Shown: positions 13,749-17,522 of the stretch, piece by piece | How the letters are laid out: each line of letters starts with the position of its first letter | Position numbering within the stretch: the first letter of the stretch is position 1 | From: Pelotomaculum_B sp041645005 | Lineage (GTDB): Bacteria; Bacillota; Desulfotomaculia; Desulfotomaculales; Pelotomaculaceae | NCBI GenBank assembly: GCA_041645005.1 | Contig: JBAZQW010000013.1 | Span: forward strand, 1-17,522 | Length of the DNA: 17,522 nt | Direction: 5' to 3' | The notes under the pieces: model-generated | Database searches by the model: none | The model's input: the letters and a program-made list of their open reading frames with translations, nothing else | What the model was told of the DNA's origin: nothing | Position numbers and translations under genes: made by a program

Positions 13749-14690
13749 TTAGCTAACCTCCCTGGTTAACGCAAGGACTTTTTCCAAAGTTGCTCTATCT
13801 TCAACATTACTTATTAATACTTCACGGCTGATTTTTTTAATCAGGCCGCCCAACACCTTGCCGGGACCAACTTCGATAAAAATTTCACTGCCCAGTGAAA
13901 GCAACCGCAAAATAGTTTCTTCCCAGCGCACGGGACTGTATACCTGCCTGATCAGTGAATCTTTTACCTCCCCGCCCGTAAGGACCAGGTCAGCGCTGAC
14001 ATTTGCCACCACAGGAATCTTTGGATCTCCGATGACAACATGATCTAAATCCCCGGCCAGTCTATCCCCGGCGGGGATCATCAGGCTGGAATGAAAGGGG
14101 GCGCTTACCGGCAACGGTACGAAGCGCCTGGCGCCGGCTTCTTTGAGCAGCGGTTCAACAGCTTTAAGCCCCGCCATATCCCCCGCCACAACCACCTGCC
14201 CAGGGCAGTTCAAGTTAACGGCCTCAATAACGCCAAGCTCTGACGCCTTCCGGCACACTTCCACCACCGCTCCGCTGGCAAGTCCCATAACCGCCGCCAT
14301 GCCGCCTTCACCTAAAGGCACAGCTTCCTGCATATACTGTCCCCGTTTCCGGACCAGGCGGACAGCGTCCTCAAATTCCAGTGAGCCGGCGGCTACCAGG
14401 GCGGAGTATTCCCCCAAGCTGTGACCGGCCAGCGCGAAAGGCACGGGGCCGCCCACACTCCTCAACACTTCGAGGCAGGCCAGGCTGGTTGTCAATACAG
14501 CAGGCTGAGTGTTCGCGGTTAAATTCAGCTCTTCTTCGGGACCTTCAAAGCACAGGGTTGACAGTGAGAAACCCAGGGCCTCATCCGCTCTCTTGAAAAT
14601 CGCCGCCGCCTCAGGGAAGTCCTGGCAGAGCTCTTTGCCCATGCCCACATACTGGGAGGCCTGACCTGGAAAAACAAAGGCTGTTTTTAT
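13749..14690 (-). CDS. fabD: Malonyl-CoA:ACP transacylase, apparently with an ATA start
   Basis: Loads malonate from CoA onto ACP. Counting from ATA at 14690 the product has 313 residues with Gln10 (FPGQ, oxyanion hole), Ser91 (GHSLGEY), Arg116 and His200 (APFHSS), each one lower than E. coli FabD (11, 92, 117, 201). The start therefore should be at this codon. The frame has no ATG, GTG or TTG between it and the start of the family's homology; the first standard start is a GTG at 14648, internal to the motif YVGMGKEL, which would remove FPGQ. GGTGGTG lies 8 nt upstream. The ATA overlaps the fabK stop as ATAA, the place where an ATGA overlap would be expected. Either a rare ATA initiation, a mutation or a base error is possible. 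Confidence 0.93.
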   Translation of the reverse strand: MKTAFVFPGQASQYVGMGKELCQDFPEAAAIFKRADEALGFSLSTLCFEGPEEELNLTANTQPAVLTTSLACLEVLRSVGGPVPFALAGHSLGEYSALVAAGSLEFEDAVRLVRKRGQYMQEAVPLGEGGMAAVMGLASGAVVEVCRKASELGVIEAVNLNCPGQVVVAGDMAGLKAVEPLLKEAGARRFVPLPVSAPFHSSLMIPAGDRLAGDLDHVVIGDPKIPVVANVSADLVLTGGEVKDSLIRQVYSPVRWEETILRLLSLGSEIFIEVGPGKVLGGLIKKISREVLISNVEDRATLEKVLALTREVS

Positions 14691-15640
14691 TTTGTCTTCA
14701 CCACCTGTTGATTCAAGCGATCTAATACCACGCCGGCACTTTCCACCACATCCATGATTATATCACGGGCAGACAGTACCTGGTTGACCATGGCGCAAAT
14801 TTGACCGGCCATAACCGTGCCAAATTCGATGTCTCCTTCCACCATAGCCAGCCTGAGACTGCCGGACCCCAGCTTATCCAGCTCTTCCGGCGGTGTGTTG
14901 CTTTTCTCCATTTCTTCGAACTTCCTGGTTAACTTATTGCGCAGGGCGCGTACCGGGTGCCCGGTAGACACGCCTGAAAGCGTGGTAGCCCGGTCCTTTG
15001 ATTTTATCACAAGTTCCTTGACTCTGGGATGAATGGTACACTCACTGGCGCACATAAAACGCGTGCCCATCTGCACGCCAACCGCCCCCAAAGCGAGGGC
15101 CGCCACCAGTCCCCTGCCGTCAAAAATACCACCGGCCGCTATAACCGGAATATCAACAGCGTCCACCACCTGCGGCACCAGGGCCATGGTTGTCAGTTCG
15201 CCAACATGGCCGCCTGATTCCATTCCCTCAGCAATCAGCGCATCCACTTTGGCGCGGGTCAGTCTTTTGGCCAGAGCCACCGAGGAAACAACAGGAATAA
15301 CCTTTGTCCCCACTTCCCGCAGCGAGGGCACATATTTGCCGGGATTGCCGGCCCCTGTGGTTACCACCGCCACAGGCTCTTCTCTTAAAACTGCCATAAG
15401 TTCTTCCACAAATGGGGATAGAAGCATTACATTAACGCCAAATGGCTTTTTGGTAAGAGCTCTGGCCTGTTGAAGCTGAGCTCTCAGCCATTCCGGTGTG
15501 GCCGTACCGGAGCCTATCACACCCAGACCGCCCGCTTCTGAAACGGCCGCGGCCAGTTCCGCAGTGGAAACCCAGGCCATACCGCCCTGAATTATCGGGT
15601 ATTCTATATCGAGTAATTCACATAACGATGTCCGGATCAT
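14687..15640 (-). CDS. fabK: Enoyl-ACP reductase II (FMN-dependent)
   Basis: Flavoprotein that performs the last reduction of each elongation cycle, replacing FabI; typical of many Clostridia and streptococci and naturally insensitive to triclosan. The 317-residue TIM-barrel product has PIIQGGMAWVS near the N-terminus, GVNVML, the ESGGHVGELTT loop with His145 (His144 in the pneumococcal enzyme), AAGGIFDGRG and QMGTRF (FMN phosphate site). Start: the ATG at 15640 follows GGGAGAGGT; an upstream ATG at 15667 would add nine residues lacking homology. Nitronate monooxygenase belongs to the same fold, but the position in the fab operon decides for FabK. Its stop overlaps the fabD start codon. Confidence 0.95.
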   Translation of the reverse strand: MIRTSLCELLDIEYPIIQGGMAWVSTAELAAAVSEAGGLGVIGSGTATPEWLRAQLQQARALTKKPFGVNVMLLSPFVEELMAVLREEPVAVVTTGAGNPGKYVPSLREVGTKVIPVVSSVALAKRLTRAKVDALIAEGMESGGHVGELTTMALVPQVVDAVDIPVIAAGGIFDGRGLVAALALGAVGVQMGTRFMCASECTIHPRVKELVIKSKDRATTLSGVSTGHPVRALRNKLTRKFEEMEKSNTPPEELDKLGSGSLRLAMVEGDIEFGTVMAGQICAMVNQVLSARDIIMDVVESAGVVLDRLNQQVVKTK

Positions 15641-15679
15641 TACCTCTCCCCCCATATCTATACACATAATTCTATATGT

Positions 15680-16654
15680 TTACTGCCACTTGATGACCGC
15701 GGCCCCATAGGTTAAACCTGCCCCAAATCCCACCATTAGCACATGGTTGCCTTTTTTGATCCGGCCGCTATGCACAGCTTCTTCCAGGGCAATGGGAATT
15801 GAGGCCGTTGAGGTGTTGCCGTAACGATCCACATTAACCAGCACTTTTTCAGGTGGCAAACCCAGCCTTTTAGCGGCGGCGTCAATAATTCTCACATTAG
15901 CCTGATGCGGTACGAAAAAGTCTATATCTGATGTTTCCAAACCGGCGGCGCCAAGAACTTCTTTGGCCGCTTTGGCGGTTATCCTGACTGCAAATTTAAA
16001 CACATCCCGGCCTTTCATCTGAAGACAGTGCAGTTTTTCTTCCACGGTCCGGCAGGTAGCGGGCATCCTTGATCCACCGGCAGGCTGTGTTAAAATCGAG
16101 CTACTGGAGCCATCCGCCCACAGTTTAAAGGAAAGGATGCCGCTGCCTTCGGGCGCGGGCCTCAAGACAACCGCACCGGCGCCGTCGCCAAAAAGAACAC
16201 ATGTTCTGCGGTCCTGCCAGTTAATAACTTTAGATAAATTTTCAGATCCAATAACTAGAACTGTTTTACAGGAACCGGCTGCAATAAACTGGCTGCCAAC
16301 CGACATGGCGTAGACAAAACCGGTACAACCGGCGGCCAGGTCGAAGGCGCCGGCCTTTTTCGCGCCAATCATGTCCTGTACCAGGCAGGCAGTTGCGGGG
16401 AAAAGCATGTCAGGTGTATTGGTGGCCACGATAATCAGGTCCACCTCTTCAGCAGGCACTCCCGCGTCAGCCAGAGCCTTCAGACCTGCGGCGGCAGCCA
16501 TATCGGATGTCGCCTGCTCCGGGGAGGAAATACGCCTTTCCCTGATCCCGGACCGGGCCAGGATCCACTCGTTACTCGTATCAACAATCTTTTCAAGATC
16601 AGCATTGGTAAGAACCCGGTCGGGCAGATAAGCTCCGACACCGGTAATCCCCAC
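15680..16654 (-). CDS. fabH: 3-oxoacyl-ACP synthase III
   Basis: Starts fatty-acid synthesis by condensing an acyl-CoA primer with malonyl-ACP. With the GTG at 16654 the product has 324 residues, with catalytic Cys110 (AAGCTGF), His250 (VPHQAN) and Asn280 (YGNTSTASIP), near the E. coli positions 112, 244 and 274. This GTG is one base after the plsX stop and follows AAGGA inside the end of plsX. A GTG at 16684 (10 residues longer, after AAGGGGG, overlapping plsX by 29 nt) is a possible alternative. GVGAYLPDRVLTN follows immediately after the chosen start, as in Bacillus FabH. Whether the primer is acetyl or branched-chain CoA is not evident. Confidence 0.95.
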   Translation of the reverse strand: MGITGVGAYLPDRVLTNADLEKIVDTSNEWILARSGIRERRISSPEQATSDMAAAAGLKALADAGVPAEEVDLIIVATNTPDMLFPATACLVQDMIGAKKAGAFDLAAGCTGFVYAMSVGSQFIAAGSCKTVLVIGSENLSKVINWQDRRTCVLFGDGAGAVVLRPAPEGSGILSFKLWADGSSSSILTQPAGGSRMPATCRTVEEKLHCLQMKGRDVFKFAVRITAKAAKEVLGAAGLETSDIDFFVPHQANVRIIDAAAKRLGLPPEKVLVNVDRYGNTSTASIPIALEEAVHSGRIKKGNHVLMVGFGAGLTYGAAVIKWQ

Positions 16655-16655
16655 G

Positions 16656-17522
16656 TTAATCAATTCCTTCGGCAAGATTTCCACAAACCCCCTTGGTTAT
16701 TAAACTTTCTATATTAAGACTGATTGCGTCGACCAGCCGGTTATCCACCGACTCTCTGGCAACTCTGATGGCGTTTTTTACCGCTTTGGCCCTGGAACTG
16801 CCATGGCATATCACCGACACTCCGTTAACACCCAGCAAGGGAGCGCCCCCATACTCAGCGTAATCCAAACGCTTTTGCAAACATTTTAAAGCAGGCCCGG
16901 CCATCAGTGTACCCATTTTAGCCAGTAAGCTTTTAGCAATCTCCTCTTTCATCATTTTCAAAAGCATCCTGGCCATGCCTTCCCCGGCTTTAAGCACAAC
17001 ATTCCCTGCAAAACCGTCGCATACAACCACATCCGCGGTTCCTTCGAAAATATCCCTTCCCTCAACATTACCAATAAAATTGATCCCCGCGCCTTTAAGG
17101 AGTGGAAAAGCGGCCAGGGTAGTTTCATTCCCTTTAGTATCTTCCTCACCGTTGCTTAAAAGTCCGACCCGTGGGCTGGCATTACCAAGAATCTTTTTAG
17201 CGTACTGGTAGCCCATGATCCCGAACTGAAGCAGGTGCTGGGGCTTGCAGTCAACATTGGCGCCGGCGTCTAAAAGAACCGTATAACCCTTCTCGTTGGG
17301 CAGTACACCGGCAATAGCGGGACGGTCAATACCTTTAATCCTGCCCATGTTCAGCAATGCCGAGGCCATAGCGGCGCCGGTGCTGCCTGCCGATACCACA
17401 GCGTCAGCCTCCCCCTCTTTAACCAGCCTGGTAGCCCTGACAATTGAGGAGTTCCTTTTGCGGCGCACGGCGACAGCCGGGTGTTCGCCCATACTGATTA
17501 CCTCGGTGGCGTGAACCACAGT
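16656..17522 (-). CDS. plsX: Phosphate acyltransferase PlsX, N-terminus outside the window
   Basis: Makes acyl-phosphate from acyl-ACP, the acyl donor for PlsY in phospholipid synthesis, thereby linking the fab pathway to membrane assembly. About 288 residues are visible; the first 40-50 residues of the usual 330-340 lie beyond the right edge, so the real start is not in this window (the GTG near the edge reads into VHATEVI, an internal segment). Visible family segments are SAGSTGAAMA, ANVDCKPQHLLQFG, LLSNGEEDTKGNE, FIGNVEGRDIFEG, DVVVCDGFAGNVVLK and AEYGGAPLLGVNG. It is the first visible gene of the fab operon; any FapR-type operator would be further right. Confidence 0.96.
   Translation of the reverse strand, partial: TVVHATEVISMGEHPAVAVRRKRNSSIVRATRLVKEGEADAVVSAGSTGAAMASALLNMGRIKGIDRPAIAGVLPNEKGYTVLLDAGANVDCKPQHLLQFGIMGYQYAKKILGNASPRVGLLSNGEEDTKGNETTLAAFPLLKGAGINFIGNVEGRDIFEGTADVVVCDGFAGNVVLKAGEGMARMLLKMMKEEIAKSLLAKMGTLMAGPALKCLQKRLDYAEYGGAPLLGVNGVSVICHGSSRAKAVKNAIRVARESVDNRLVDAISLNIESLITKGVCGNLAEGID

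Noticed and set aside
13749..14648. fabD starting at the GTG at 14648
   Set aside because: This would begin inside YVGMGKEL and remove FPGQ, including the oxyanion-hole Gln; homology clearly extends 14 codons upstream.

Overview
The window looks like a chromosomal segment of an anaerobic, spore-forming-type Firmicute, probably near Pelotomaculum/Desulfotomaculum (Peptococcales). This is inferred from four things: the gene order plsX-fabH-fabK-fabD-fabG-acpP-fabF-rnc-(...)-ftsY, the use of FabK as enoyl-ACP reductase, purine-rich Shine-Dalgarno sites with many TTG/GTG starts, and a short AhcY of the archaeal/Thermotoga type. No species can be named from the sequence alone. Almost every gene is on the minus strand, so transcription runs from the right edge to the left.

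Right part (about 11.4-17.5 kb): a tight type II fatty-acid and phospholipid initiation operon. It starts with plsX (cut by the window edge) and continues fabH, fabK, fabD, fabG, acpP, fabF, then rnc. Gaps are 1-50 nt. A Rho-independent terminator/attenuator lies between acpP and fabF. fabD appears to start at ATA inside a 4-nt overlap with the fabK stop codon.

Middle (about 7.8-11.4 kb): rnc and ftsY are separated by about 360 bp of repeats, where smc often sits in relatives. Downstream of ftsY are a heptanucleotide repeat array, a 59-codon plus-strand candidate ORF, a multi-pass membrane protein, an overlapping 28-codon membrane peptide and a small Zn-ribbon-like protein.

Left-middle (about 3.0-7.7 kb): an S-adenosylmethionine by-product salvage cluster, an MtnP-type phosphorylase, mtnA, ahcY and mtaD. 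Residues in the phosphorylase (Asn/Ala replacing the two adenine-reading Asp) and the adjacent MTA/SAH deaminase suggest salvage through inosine intermediates (methylthioinosine, perhaps S-inosylhomocysteine). This is the most coherent functional hypothesis in the window.

Left end (1-2.7 kb): an RlmI-type 23S rRNA methyltransferase, a membrane-bound GGDEF diguanylate cyclase, and the 3' end of a convergent class III aminotransferase.

The intergenic spaces hold several classes of short repeats: 7-bp arrays, 9-bp GGATTAACA-type repeats, covarying small palindromes, and a composite palindromic element. At two places (rnc and mtnA) the repeat supplies the last codons and the stop of the gene. 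I saw no tRNA, rRNA, CRISPR array, transposase gene or riboswitch that I could support.
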